Assembly (NCBI RefSeq): GCF_029914245.1
Contig: NZ_JARYZI010000005.1
Coordinates: 1-64,000, forward strand
DNA: 64,000 bases
Source: Fusibacter bizertensis
GTDB lineage: Bacteria; Bacillota; Clostridia; Peptostreptococcales; Acidaminobacteraceae
Reading direction: 5' to 3'
Positions 7,608 to 16,418 of the stretch are shown piece by piece (the first letter of the stretch is position 1; every line of letters begins with the position of its first letter). The translations under genes and the position numbers were made by a program. The notes under the pieces were generated by a model that worked only from the letters and a program-made list of their open reading frames with translations, did not search any database and was not told the DNA's origin.

Positions 7608-8267
7608 ATGGGACAAGTTAATCTAGAAAGCATAAAATCAAATGAGGATATAATGGCATTAATTAATAATATTAGGTTTGCAAGTAATGGATTGATACCT
7701 TGTATTGCAGTTGACTATCAAACTAAGGTGGTGTTGATGCAGGCCTATATGAACAAAGAATCGTTAGTTAAAACCCTTCAAACAGGGACTATAACCTATT
7801 TTTCAAGATCAAGAAAAGCGTTATGGACAAAAGGTGAAACCTCTGGAAATTTTCAGAAGTTAAGGTCACTTTTTATAGATTGTGACCACGATTCTATCCT
7901 GGTCGAAGTAGATCAGGTTGGCGTAGCATGTCATACCGGCTCTAAGTCATGTTTTTACGAAGATCAAGTTTTATTTGATTTTCCATCAGAAGTTTTCAGT
8001 AAGCTAAAAAGAACCATATATGATAGAAAGGTTAATCCTGAAGTAGGGTCTTATACCAACTATCTACTGGAAAAAGGCGTGGATAAGATTTTAAAAAAAG
8101 TTGGTGAAGAGACAGCAGAAGTGATCATCGCGTCTAAAAACAACAAAAAAGAAGTCATCTATGAGACAGCAGATCTACTTTACCACTTATTGGTACTTTA
8201 CGAATCTTTAGAAATTGATTTCAATGAAGTTTTTGCAGAACTAAGCGTAAGAGCTTCTGCACCATAA
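7608..8267 (+). CDS. hisIE: Bifunctional phosphoribosyl-AMP cyclohydrolase / phosphoribosyl-ATP pyrophosphatase HisIE
   Basis: The N-terminal HisI domain (about 1-115) shows MQAYMNKESL, SRSRKALWTKGETSGN and the metal-binding segment CDHDSILVEVDQVGVACHTG. The C-terminal HisE domain (about 125-215) shows KKVGEETAEVIIASK and YETADLLYHLLVL. It carries out steps 2 and 3 of the pathway. It is the last gene of the operon. The gene follows GAGAGG, and I see no strong terminator after it. Confidence 0.95.
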   Translation: MGQVNLESIKSNEDIMALINNIRFASNGLIPCIAVDYQTKVVLMQAYMNKESLVKTLQTGTITYFSRSRKALWTKGETSGNFQKLRSLFIDCDHDSILVEVDQVGVACHTGSKSCFYEDQVLFDFPSEVFSKLKRTIYDRKVNPEVGSYTNYLLEKGVDKILKKVGEETAEVIIASKNNKKEVIYETADLLYHLLVLYESLEIDFNEVFAELSVRASAP

Positions 8268-8358
8268 AATTATTGTGAATTAATAACACTATATTATTAG
8301 AAAATTTATGTAGTTATGAAGAATTAACCTCGTTTGAGTGGTAAAAATGTTAAAATTA

Positions 8359-8367
8359 TGTTATAAT
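8359..8367 (+). promoter_or_regulatory. Extended -10 promoter element of the opuC leader
   Basis: TG-T-TATAAT is a full extended -10. There is no good -35 at normal spacing; TTGAGT at 8334-8339 lies 22 bases away. Transcription would start near 8374 and run through the structured leader into opuCB. Confidence 0.5.
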
Positions 8368-8373
8368 TACTTT

Positions 8374-8638
8374 TAGTTAAAATATCATTATGTGAAGTAG
8401 GTTATCTGGAGTAGCAAGGATTATGAGCATTCATACGCTGTATTATGAAGTGGATGGTTGTTAGTTTTCCGAAAAAATGTGAAAGGGGACTGAAAAACTA
8501 AATGGAGAACTGGGGTTTGTACAGGTCCTAACGGACATGGACTATACTATTTGAAAATGGTATAAAGCGAGGCAAAAATGTCGAAACTTAAACACTCTAA
8601 CTCTCTGCGAAAGCAGAAGGTTAGAGTGTTTTTTTTAG
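8374..8638 (+). ncRNA. Unidentified structured leader or small RNA upstream of opuC
   Basis: About 265 bases between an extended -10 element and a T-tailed terminator contain many pairings. These include TTCATA/TATGAA near 8430-8449, TTAGTTTT/AAAACTAA enclosing 8461-8501, GTCC/GGAC near 8525-8536, and a 9-bp hairpin with a TGAA loop near 8541-8562. A 13-codon ORF (8423-8464, MSIHTLYYEVDGC) could be a leader peptide but has a doubtful ribosome site. I compared it mentally with T-box, S-box, lysine, yybP-ykoY, ydaO, SRP, RNase P and 6S patterns and recognise none. It could be a cis-acting attenuator or an independent small RNA. Confidence 0.45.
8591..8638 (+). terminator. Intrinsic terminator in the opuC leader
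   Basis: An 11-bp stem AACACTCTAAC/GTTAGAGTGTT (8591-8601 with 8620-8630) encloses a second 5-bp stem capped by a GAAA tetraloop (8604-8617). Eight or more T follow. It lies 81 bases before the opuCB start, so it is either an attenuator or the end of a small RNA. Confidence 0.85.
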
Positions 8639-8718
8639 ATATAAGTGGTTTTTATTAAACCCTGTGCGAGCTGTACAAGGTTTTATTAGATTATATCAAT
8701 GAAATGGAGGAAAAAATA

Positions 8719-9339
8719 TTGAAAATAATCGAATTTGCATTATCTAGGTGGGAAAGTATTCTCAAAATGACGATTGATCATTTTGAAATAGTTCTAACCG
8801 CAATGTTGATCTCCATATTAATGGGGGTCGCAATAGGGATCTTAATAACCTATAACAAAACAGCTGCTAAAGTAATGCTAAATATAGCGAATATCATGAT
8901 GACGATACCTAGTTTAGCACTTTTCTCATTACTAATCCCTATACTTGGTATTGGTAGAGCGCCAGCTATTGCAGGTTTAGTACTCTATACGCAGCTTCCA
9001 ATTATTAGAAATGTGTATACAGGAATATTAAATATTGATCCTTCGATAATTGAAGCGGCAAGAGGGATGGGACTTACTAGATCTAAGATTATGTTCCGAA
9101 TAAAGTTGCCACTTGCATTTCCAGTTATTATGGCCGGTGTTAGAACGGCAACTGTTATGGGAATCGGTTTAGGCGCCATTGCAGCATATATTGGTGCTGG
9201 TGGTTTAGGCGAATATATCTTCCAAGGTATAAACCGAAGCAACGATAAGATGATACTAATTGGAGCTGTGATGGTTTCGCTCATTACGATTATCATCGAT
9301 AGAGGATTGGGTTTCATTCAAAAAAAATTCGAAATATAG
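8719..9339 (+). CDS. opuCB: Glycine betaine/choline-type ABC transporter permease (OpuCB-like)
   Basis: This is a membrane subunit of an osmoprotectant importer, with about five hydrophobic segments and the BPD-permease EAA region EAARGMGLTRSKIMFRIKLP followed by AAYIGAGGLGEYIF. The start is taken as TTG because GGAGG lies eight bases upstream; an upstream in-frame ATG at 8704 would contain that ribosome site. It is the first of four genes forming a complete transporter: permease, ATPase, permease, binding lipoprotein. Confidence 0.88.
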   Translation: MKIIEFALSRWESILKMTIDHFEIVLTAMLISILMGVAIGILITYNKTAAKVMLNIANIMMTIPSLALFSLLIPILGIGRAPAIAGLVLYTQLPIIRNVYTGILNIDPSIIEAARGMGLTRSKIMFRIKLPLAFPVIMAGVRTATVMGIGLGAIAAYIGAGGLGEYIFQGINRSNDKMILIGAVMVSLITIIIDRGLGFIQKKFEI

Positions 9340-9355
9340 TTGAGGAGGCAAGCAT

Positions 9356-10477
9356 TTGATCGTATTTGAACAAGTAATTAAAAAGTATAATAATCAAGAT
9401 AAAGCTGCTGTAGACAATCTTGATCTGCATATACAAAAAGGTGAAATCTGTATGCTGGTTGGACCTTCAGGATGTGGTAAAACAACAACAATGAAGATGA
9501 TTAACAAACTTATCAAAGCGACATCGGGCAAGATATACATCGATGGAATGGATATTGATCAAGTTGATCCAATTAATCTGAGATTAGATATTGGTTATGT
9601 TATACAAGATACAGGACTTTTTCCGCATATGACAATTGCAGATAACATTGCAACTGTGCCAAAAGAAAAGGGATGGAGTCGCAATAAAATTAGAAATAGA
9701 GTTGATGAACTTTTAGAACTTATGGACCTTGATCCTGAAATTTATCGTGATAAAAAACCTAAAGATTTAAGTGGTGGACAAAAACAGAGAGTAGGTGTTG
9801 CACGTGCACTTGCTGCAGATCCACCCGTTATGCTGATGGATGAACCTTTTGGTGCGTTAGACCCAATTACACGTGGTAAGCTGCAAGATGAATTTTTGCG
9901 TATACAAGAAAAAATTGGAAAAACGATTGTTTTTGTAACTCACGATATTGATGAAGCTTTAAAAATGGGAGACAAAATTGTTGTGATGCGTGATGGTAGA
10001 GTCGTACAGTTTGGTTCACCAAACGAGATTTTATCTAATCCTGCGGATGAGTTTGTTTCTGAACTAATCGGTGGCAACAGTAATCTTAAGATGATGAATC
10101 TGATGAAATGTAAAGATATTATGAGATTGATTCCTAATGTTGATTCAAGAGAATCTTCAAAAGCTGCTTTGAAAATTGCAAATGAGCATGATGTTAAAAA
10201 TTTATTGGTAACGGATCATGGTCAAAAATTATTAGGTTATGTCAGTTATGGATCTCTTGCTTCAAATGACACCGTTGTAAGCAACCTTATAAAGGAAATT
10301 GGTGAAACAGTTACACCAAAAACAACACTTCAAGACGTATTATCTAAAATGTTTAGTTTAGGTAAAAAAACTGTTTTTGTATCTGGAACGAAAGGAACGG
10401 TTGAAGGTATTGTTACAATGGACGATTTATTAAAGGCGGTGAAAGATGATGAGCAGATCTCAGAATCAGATATTTAG
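9356..10477 (+). CDS. opuCA: Glycine betaine/choline-type ABC transporter ATPase with tandem CBS domains (OpuCA-like)
   Basis: The ABC ATPase domain has Walker A GPSGCGKTT (about residue 38), signature LSGGQKQR (about 139) and Walker B VMLMDEPFGALD, followed by the switch His in THDIDEAL. The C-terminal part (about 250-365) contains two CBS-like repeats, as in OpuCA-family ATPases, where CBS domains gate transport and in some species bind c-di-AMP. The start is TTG after GAGGAGG. The end overlaps the next permease by 32 bases. Confidence 0.92.
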   Translation: MIVFEQVIKKYNNQDKAAVDNLDLHIQKGEICMLVGPSGCGKTTTMKMINKLIKATSGKIYIDGMDIDQVDPINLRLDIGYVIQDTGLFPHMTIADNIATVPKEKGWSRNKIRNRVDELLELMDLDPEIYRDKKPKDLSGGQKQRVGVARALAADPPVMLMDEPFGALDPITRGKLQDEFLRIQEKIGKTIVFVTHDIDEALKMGDKIVVMRDGRVVQFGSPNEILSNPADEFVSELIGGNSNLKMMNLMKCKDIMRLIPNVDSRESSKAALKIANEHDVKNLLVTDHGQKLLGYVSYGSLASNDTVVSNLIKEIGETVTPKTTLQDVLSKMFSLGKKTVFVSGTKGTVEGIVTMDDLLKAVKDDEQISESDI

Positions 10478-11180
10478 ATTAAAGGATATCGCCCTTATTG
10501 TATTGATTTTTGCTATTGGTATTGGTTTCAGTGTATATGTCGTTAATTTTCCGCAAGATAAAATTGTTGAAAGATTTATGAGCTATGAAAAAATTATTCG
10601 CAGCATCTTGCAGCATCTTTCTATAGTAGTGATATCTAGTATGTTGGCAATTGCTACATCTGTTCCTTTGGGGCTAATCCTCACTCGACCAAAGTATAAG
10701 AAATTTGCTAAAACTGTTCTAGGAGTTGTAAATATTGGTCAGACGATACCTAGCCTTGCTATAGTAGCTCTTTTTGTTGGTTTATTGGGAATAGGGACAA
10801 GAACAGCCATTCTTGCACTATGGATATATTCACTACTTCCTATTTTGAACAATACACTTGTTGGTATACTCAGCGTTGAACCCTCCATTATTGAAGCTGC
10901 GAAAGGGATGGGGATGTTACCTAAACGCATTTTGTTTAAAATTGAGATCCCACTTGCGATGCCAATTATCATCGCAGGTATAAGAACTGCTGTAACTATT
11001 AATATTGGAACCGCTATTTTTGCTGCATTTGTAGGCGGCGGAGGACTTGGTGATTTGATCATATCTGGTAATAACGTTAACAGATGGCAAATCCTAGTTC
11101 TTGGTGCTTCATTACCTGCTTTGATGGCATTATTGTCAGATATTATTTTTGGCGCAATAGAAAGAAAAACTACGATTTAA
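10446..11180 (+). CDS. opuCD: Glycine betaine/choline-type ABC transporter permease (OpuCD-like)
   Basis: Second permease subunit, with a hydrophobic N-terminal helix, then the BPD fold with EAAKGMGMLPKRILFKIEIP and AAFVGGGGLGDLIISG. Two adjacent ATG codons (10446 and 10449) are possible starts; both lie inside the end of the ATPase gene, so translation is probably coupled. It is about 35 residues longer than the first permease because of its N-terminal extension. Confidence 0.88.
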   Translation: MMSRSQNQIFRLKDIALIVLIFAIGIGFSVYVVNFPQDKIVERFMSYEKIIRSILQHLSIVVISSMLAIATSVPLGLILTRPKYKKFAKTVLGVVNIGQTIPSLAIVALFVGLLGIGTRTAILALWIYSLLPILNNTLVGILSVEPSIIEAAKGMGMLPKRILFKIEIPLAMPIIIAGIRTAVTINIGTAIFAAFVGGGGLGDLIISGNNVNRWQILVLGASLPALMALLSDIIFGAIERKTTI

Positions 11181-11192
11181 AAAGGAGAAAAA

Positions 11193-12110
11193 ATGAGAAA
11201 GTTAAAATTTAAAAAGGTATTAGTAGGAATGATTTTACTTGTTCTAATCAGTGCATCAGTGATGGGATGTGGTTCATCAAAAGAAACGATTAAAGTTGGC
11301 TCTAAAGATTTTACTGAACAATTGATATTAGGACAAATCACGGTATTGGCACTAGAAGATGCGGGCTATAAAGTGGAAGATAAAACCAATGTAGCTGGAT
11401 CTGATAAAGTTAGAAGTGCACTAATTAACAAGGATTTAGACGTATACTGGGAATATACTGGCACTGCATGGTTGATGCATTTACAAAATGATGAAGCAAT
11501 TACGAATTCTCAAGTTGCATATGATTCTGTAAAAGAAGCTGATGCTAAAAACGACTTAATCTGGTTAGATTATGCACCATTTAATAACACTTATACGATT
11601 ATGATGAGAAGAGCAGATAGTGAAGCTTTAAATATTAAAAGTATTAGTGATTTGGCTGCTTATGTTAATGCAAATCCAGGCGAAATATCTTTTGGAGCAG
11701 ATCATGAGTTTACAGCAAGACCAGATGGTCTACCTGCACTTGAAGAAGAATATGGGTTCAAATACGAAGGCGATGCTTTAAAGATTATGGATATTGGTAT
11801 TGTATATAAAGCACTTAAAGAAGACGAAGTAAAATCTGGTATGGGTTTTTCAACAGATGGGCGTATAGCTGCCTTTGATTTTGTAAACTTAGTCGATGAT
11901 AAAGATTTCTTCCCTGTTTATAATCCAGCACCTGTTTTAAGAAAAGAAACTTTGGATGAAAATCCTGAACTTGCAGATATTTTAAACAAAATTGCAGCGA
12001 AGTTAGATAATGATGCTATGATCGAGATGAATTATCAAGTTGATATAGAAGAAATGGAACCTAAAACAGTTGCAGAAAATTGGTTAAAAGAACAAGGACT
12101 GATTAAATAA
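11193..12110 (+). CDS. opuCC: Glycine betaine/choline-type binding lipoprotein (OpuCC-like)
   Basis: The signal peptide ends in a lipobox with the lipid-anchored Cys at residue 26 (ASVMGC). The mature part begins ETIKVGSKDFTEQLILGQI, typical of the OpuCC/ProX class of quaternary-amine receptors, and contains LDVYWEYTGTAW, where an aromatic residue usually contributes to the cation-pi pocket. RBS AAAAGGAG precedes the ATG. A strong terminator follows, ending the transporter operon. Confidence 0.93.
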   Translation: MRKLKFKKVLVGMILLVLISASVMGCGSSKETIKVGSKDFTEQLILGQITVLALEDAGYKVEDKTNVAGSDKVRSALINKDLDVYWEYTGTAWLMHLQNDEAITNSQVAYDSVKEADAKNDLIWLDYAPFNNTYTIMMRRADSEALNIKSISDLAAYVNANPGEISFGADHEFTARPDGLPALEEEYGFKYEGDALKIMDIGIVYKALKEDEVKSGMGFSTDGRIAAFDFVNLVDDKDFFPVYNPAPVLRKETLDENPELADILNKIAAKLDNDAMIEMNYQVDIEEMEPKTVAENWLKEQGLIK

Positions 12111-12133
12111 GCAAAAAGTATTTATAAAATACA

Positions 12134-12180
12134 AACTTACTTTCTAGACTATTGAATCAGTTTAGAAAGTAAGTTTTTTT
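12134..12180 (+). terminator. Terminator of the opuC operon
   Basis: A 13-bp stem AACTTACTTTCTA/TAGAAAGTAAGTT followed by a T run, 24 bases after the opuCC stop. Confidence 0.88.
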
Positions 12181-12245
12181 GTATTATTAATTCAATATGT
12201 TAAACTGAACATAGAAGACAAATCTGAGATGTAAAGGGGAATTAT

Positions 12246-13025
12246 ATGGAATTTTTAAGATGCGATTTTGATGAAATTAAGTCGTTGGTTTCTTCCTATT
12301 ATTGTTCAAAACAAATTACTGTTGATTCGTTTTGGGAAGACCATATATTGAAGAGTCAACACTATAAAATTGTTGAAAATAATAGAATCATTGGCTTTTT
12401 TGCTATTTTTGAAGCGCAAATGATTACACTTTTCCATATGGTAGATGAATTTGCTCAGCATGGACAGGTGTGTTTTGAAAAAATAAAACACTATGAACAA
12501 GTGACTAATGCTTTTATACCAACTGGAGATGAGTTCTTTTTAAGTCACGCCTTCGACAATTATACTAAAATCGAAAAGCAAGCCTATTTTTCGGTTTATA
12601 GATCTGAACCTCTCAATGAGGCAAGTATAAAGAATATTAGCATGAGAAAACTTTCTGGTGAAAGTGATGCAAAACTAATAGAGCTAGCAGATGATTTTTT
12701 TGATGATGGATCGGAAGCTAAAGTGATTAACCCAGATGGTTACTTTGAAATATACTTGGTAGAAGATCATGAGGTATTTATTGGCTTTGGTGTAATAGAA
12801 TACAGTCGTATCATCGATACTATTGGTAGCATAGGAATGTACGTAAAAGAGGACAAGAGACAACAAGGTTATGCTAAAAATATATTAAAGTTACTTCAAA
12901 ATAAAGTGATAGAACGTGGAAAATCAGCAGTATCGGGGTGCTGGTATTACAACCATAACTCTAAGAAAAGTATGGAAAGTGCTGGTGCTTTTTCAAAAAC
13001 ACGTTTGCTGAGATTTTATTTTTAA
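12246..13025 (+). CDS. GNAT-family N-acetyltransferase
   Basis: 259 residues. The C-terminal half has the GNAT acetyl-CoA region: GSIGMYVKEDKRQQGYAKNI, with the R/Q-x-x-G-x-A pattern near residue 205, then a WYYNHNSKKSMESAGA segment typical of motif B. The N-terminal half is not recognised. The substrate cannot be inferred. RBS AAAGGGG precedes the start. Confidence 0.8.
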   Translation: MEFLRCDFDEIKSLVSSYYCSKQITVDSFWEDHILKSQHYKIVENNRIIGFFAIFEAQMITLFHMVDEFAQHGQVCFEKIKHYEQVTNAFIPTGDEFFLSHAFDNYTKIEKQAYFSVYRSEPLNEASIKNISMRKLSGESDAKLIELADDFFDDGSEAKVINPDGYFEIYLVEDHEVFIGFGVIEYSRIIDTIGSIGMYVKEDKRQQGYAKNILKLLQNKVIERGKSAVSGCWYYNHNSKKSMESAGAFSKTRLLRFYF

Positions 13026-13063
13026 TTAGACAATTGATAAAATTGTATAAAATGGAGGTTAAA

Positions 13064-13423
13064 ATGGAAGAAAAGTTATTAGACCGAGATGATCATTTAG
13101 TAGTTTTATGGACTAGTAGTGATCGTGATGTAGCTGAAAAAATGGTTTTCATGTATACCCTTAACTCAAAACTTAGAAAGTGGTGGAGTGAAGTAACTCT
13201 AATTGTTTGGGGGCCATCATCGAAGCTATTAAGTGAAGATCAAGCCTTACAAGATCAAGTTGTGAAAATGATTGAGATAGGTGTAGAAGTAGTTGCTTGT
13301 AAAGCATGTGCAGATCAATATGGAGTGTCTGATCACCTTTCTGAACTCGGTATTGATGTGAAATATATGGGGCAGCCTTTAACAGCCTATTTGAAGCAAG
13401 GTACTAAATTGATCACTTTATAA
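13064..13423 (+). CDS. DsrE-family-like small protein
   Basis: 119 residues beginning MEEKLLDRDDHLVVLWTSSD. A beta-alpha pattern, a segment LIVWGPSSKLL and a Cys pair in VVACKACADQYGV resemble DsrE/DsrF-like proteins of sulfur relay and related roles. The start is placed at the ATG following GGAGG, not at an in-frame start 30 bases upstream that would include the ribosome site. Its partner and function are not evident from neighbours. Confidence 0.65.
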   Translation: MEEKLLDRDDHLVVLWTSSDRDVAEKMVFMYTLNSKLRKWWSEVTLIVWGPSSKLLSEDQALQDQVVKMIEIGVEVVACKACADQYGVSDHLSELGIDVKYMGQPLTAYLKQGTKLITL

Positions 13424-13462
13424 ATGGGCACCTCAACTATTTATTGCGTAATATTTACTAAT

Positions 13463-13489
13463 AAGGCAGTCTTAAGGACCGCCTTTTTT
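13463..13489 (+). terminator. Intrinsic terminator after the DsrE-like gene
   Basis: Stem AAGGC-x-GTC/GAC-x-GCCTT with a TTAA loop and a T run. Confidence 0.75.
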
Positions 13490-13680
13490 CAAATGTGTAA
13501 TTTGTGGTTATTTTGTTCGTTGTATATGTTTAAATTGCTGCATATATGGTATATATATTTATGATGTAATACATACTATACGGCAACATGTAGTATTCAT
13601 TCATTTATTTAGTTACATTATTTGTTTAACACTGTCAGAGGACTTATAGTCCTATGTTTTATACTAAGTTAGGAGTTTAT

Positions 13681-15867
13681 ATGAGTAAAACAATTTTTGT
13701 ATCAAATCGATTACCTGTTACGGTAAAAAAAGAGGATGACAAACTCAGTTTTCATAAAAGCATAGGTGGTTTAGCAACCGGATTACAAGGCTACCATGAA
13801 AAATCTGATTCACTTTGGGTTGGATGGACTGGATTACAAGATGAGATTATGACTGAATTGGATCACCAAGAAATTGAATCTATTTTATTGAAGGACTATA
13901 AATGCGTTCCTGTAAATCTCACAGAAGTTGAAATCGATAGATATTATTATGGGTTTTCAAATAAAACGATTTGGCCACTTTTTCATTATTTCTCAAATCT
14001 TGCCAGTCATGATGTAGAGAATTGGGATGCATATAAGAAGGTTAATCTGAAATTTTACAATTCAATAAAAAATTTAATAGAAGAAGATGATATTATCTGG
14101 ATTCATGATTATCAATTGATGTTATTGCCACAGATGATCAGAGAGAACCATCCCAAAGTTAAGATTGGTTTCTTTTTGCATATTCCTTTTCCATCATATG
14201 AAATATTTAGAACGATTGTTTGGCGGGAGGAATTACTTGAAGGAGTACTTGGTTCGGACTTAATTGGGTTTCATACTTACGATTATGTACGACATTTCTT
14301 GTCAAGTGTGAGAAGAATTCTCGGATGTGAACATCACTTAAACACAATAACGTTTAATGGTAGATATGTGAAAGCTGATGTATTTCCTATGGGTATCGAT
14401 TTTAATCACTTTGCAGCGGAGTATAAAGATGAAGGGTATAAATCACAATTCAAAGCGATAAAAAACAGTTTAAAAGATATTAAGATGATTCTCTCAATTG
14501 ATCGACTTGATTATACAAAGGGTATACCGGAGCGGATAAAAGCATATAGACGTTTCTTAGAGTTATATCCAGAATTTATAGGAAAAGTTAGATTGAACCT
14601 AATCGTCGCACCTTCAAGAGAAGCTGTCGATAGCTATAAGGAACTGTTGAAAGAGATACAGATCCTTGTTAGTGAAGTCAATGGAGAACTAGGAACCATC
14701 AGTTGGCAACCTATATTTTTCTTTTTCCAATCATTCACACAAGAAGAACTTATTGCGTATTACAGAAGTGCGGAAGTGATGCTGGTAACACCACTTAGAG
14801 ATGGTATGAATTTAGTCGTAAAAGAATATCTTGCCTCAAGAACGGATTATGCTGGAATGGTAGTTATCAGTGAGACGGCTGGAGCGGCAAGTGAGCTTGG
14901 TGAATATATTATCGTCAATCCCAATGATCTTGACCAAATTGCTGAAGGAATTAAGCAAGCACTGGAAATGCCAATTATTGAAAAACAAGTGATTAATCAA
15001 ACTATGTGTAAACGGCTAAAAAGATATAACGTCAAGTTTTGGGCAGAAGATTTTATGTATAATTTAACGAATTTGATTACAGATCCTATGCAATTAACAG
15101 GGCAGGTGGATTTAGATGAAGAACCATCTTCATTATTAAAATCATTTGAAGTGGGAAAAAATAGATTGTTACTTCTGGATTATGATGGGACTTTGGTTGG
15201 CTTTAAATCTGTACCAGAAAAGGCAAGACCAGATAGGGAACTAAAAGAACTATTGCAAAAACTCGTAGACAATAAACATAATACAGTTGTAATTGTTTCT
15301 GGTAGAGATCATGTAACGCTTGAAAAATGGTTTGGGGATTTAAAAGTTCATTTAATTGCTTCACATGGTTTATGGCTAAAACATCCGGATTCTTCTTGGG
15401 AGATGACGATTTCTTTAAATAATGAATGGAAGTCAACTATCAATCACGTGCTTGAAGTTTATGCGGATAGAATGCCTGGTGCGCTTATTGAAGAAAAAGA
15501 TTATTCACTCGCGTTTCATTACAGACTTTGTGAACCAGATTTGGTTGCTACTAAACTTCACGAGGTAAAAGATGCACTGGTATCAATGACACAGACCATG
15601 ACGATTGGATTACAAGAGGGCAACAAAGTGATCGAGATGAAAGATTTGCGTGTGAACAAAGGATATGGTGCTTCGGAGTTCTTGAAAAATCCTAATTATG
15701 ACTTTATTATGAGTATTGGTGATGATGTCACGGATGAAGATCTATTCGACGTTCTAGGTGAGGATAGTTTTGGTATCAAGGTTGGTCTAGGGAATTCAAA
15801 GGCTAACTACAGAGTGAGATCTTGGCAGTCTGTACGTAAATTGCTTAATAAATTAAGTAGTTATTGA
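13681..15867 (+). CDS. otsAB: Fused trehalose-6-phosphate synthase / trehalose-6-phosphate phosphatase (OtsA-OtsB)
   Basis: 728 residues. The first two thirds are a GT20 synthase: SNRLPVTV at the start, IWIHDYQLMLLPQMIREN, GFFLHIPFPSYEIFR, DRLDYTKGIPERI and PLRDGMNLVVKEY. From about residue 490 there is a HAD phosphatase with LLLLDYDGTL (about 497), VIVSGRD and GDDVTDEDLF (about 680). One polypeptide would therefore make trehalose from UDP-glucose and glucose-6-phosphate. The ATG follows AGGAG; an in-frame ATG 27 bases earlier is less likely. Proximity to the opuC operon suggests a role in osmotic or desiccation stress. Confidence 0.95.
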   Translation: MSKTIFVSNRLPVTVKKEDDKLSFHKSIGGLATGLQGYHEKSDSLWVGWTGLQDEIMTELDHQEIESILLKDYKCVPVNLTEVEIDRYYYGFSNKTIWPLFHYFSNLASHDVENWDAYKKVNLKFYNSIKNLIEEDDIIWIHDYQLMLLPQMIRENHPKVKIGFFLHIPFPSYEIFRTIVWREELLEGVLGSDLIGFHTYDYVRHFLSSVRRILGCEHHLNTITFNGRYVKADVFPMGIDFNHFAAEYKDEGYKSQFKAIKNSLKDIKMILSIDRLDYTKGIPERIKAYRRFLELYPEFIGKVRLNLIVAPSREAVDSYKELLKEIQILVSEVNGELGTISWQPIFFFFQSFTQEELIAYYRSAEVMLVTPLRDGMNLVVKEYLASRTDYAGMVVISETAGAASELGEYIIVNPNDLDQIAEGIKQALEMPIIEKQVINQTMCKRLKRYNVKFWAEDFMYNLTNLITDPMQLTGQVDLDEEPSSLLKSFEVGKNRLLLLDYDGTLVGFKSVPEKARPDRELKELLQKLVDNKHNTVVIVSGRDHVTLEKWFGDLKVHLIASHGLWLKHPDSSWEMTISLNNEWKSTINHVLEVYADRMPGALIEEKDYSLAFHYRLCEPDLVATKLHEVKDALVSMTQTMTIGLQEGNKVIEMKDLRVNKGYGASEFLKNPNYDFIMSIGDDVTDEDLFDVLGEDSFGIKVGLGNSKANYRVRSWQSVRKLLNKLSSY

Positions 15868-15910
15868 TACTGAAGATAAGAATAGTATATTTATTCTGGT
15901 GGAGGCAGCC

Positions 15911-16396
15911 GTGAACATTCTAAACAGAAAAGTTTATGCAAGTATCATAACATTGATTATCATCTTAGGAATTATTTATTTCATAGCAACTACCACAAAT
16001 TTATATCCAATTAATCGTGCATCGATTGATGTCTATGAAGGAGAATCTCAATACGGTATAGTGATGATGTATTCAAAACATGGTATTTTGCCTGTTGTAC
16101 TTAAAGACGCATTTATTGTCAATCGTTCTGGTGATGTATTGAATCCAGATCATTTGGACTTTGAGTGGACACTTTGGCATACTACGAAAGACGATCAAGG
16201 TGTTTTCATGATTGAAAACGATGCTAAGCATAATGAGTTTTGGCAGTCATTTGCTAACTATAAAACCAGAACTAAAGATATCAAACTCATTTTAGAAATT
16301 AAAACAGAGCGTACTTTTTCAAAGACTGATGACTTATATTTAGAACTACATTATGAAGTATGGGGAATAAAAAAAGTTGTCAAAAGATTGATATAG
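15911..16396 (+). CDS. Membrane-anchored hypothetical protein
   Basis: 161 residues: one N-terminal transmembrane segment (IITLIIILGIIYFIATTT) and a soluble, probably extracytoplasmic, beta-rich domain ending in WGIKKVVKRLI. I do not recognise the family. GTG is chosen as start because GGAGG lies five bases upstream; an earlier in-frame GTG would overlap the ribosome site. It follows the trehalose gene by 43 bases without a terminator and could be cotranscribed with it. Confidence 0.65.
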   Translation: MNILNRKVYASIITLIIILGIIYFIATTTNLYPINRASIDVYEGESQYGIVMMYSKHGILPVVLKDAFIVNRSGDVLNPDHLDFEWTLWHTTKDDQGVFMIENDAKHNEFWQSFANYKTRTKDIKLILEIKTERTFSKTDDLYLELHYEVWGIKKVVKRLI

Positions 16397-16418
16397 GGTA
16401 AAGCAGAAAGGAATTTAT

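Noticed and set aside
8400-8520. Mn2+ (yybP-ykoY) riboswitch, suggested by GGAGTAGC
   Set aside because: The second conserved loop of that class is not found, and the downstream genes are osmoprotectant transporters.
8502-8531. Nine-codon ORF (MENWGLYRS) in the opuC leader as a leader peptide
   Set aside because: No properly spaced ribosome site and no codon bias pointing to a regulated amino acid.
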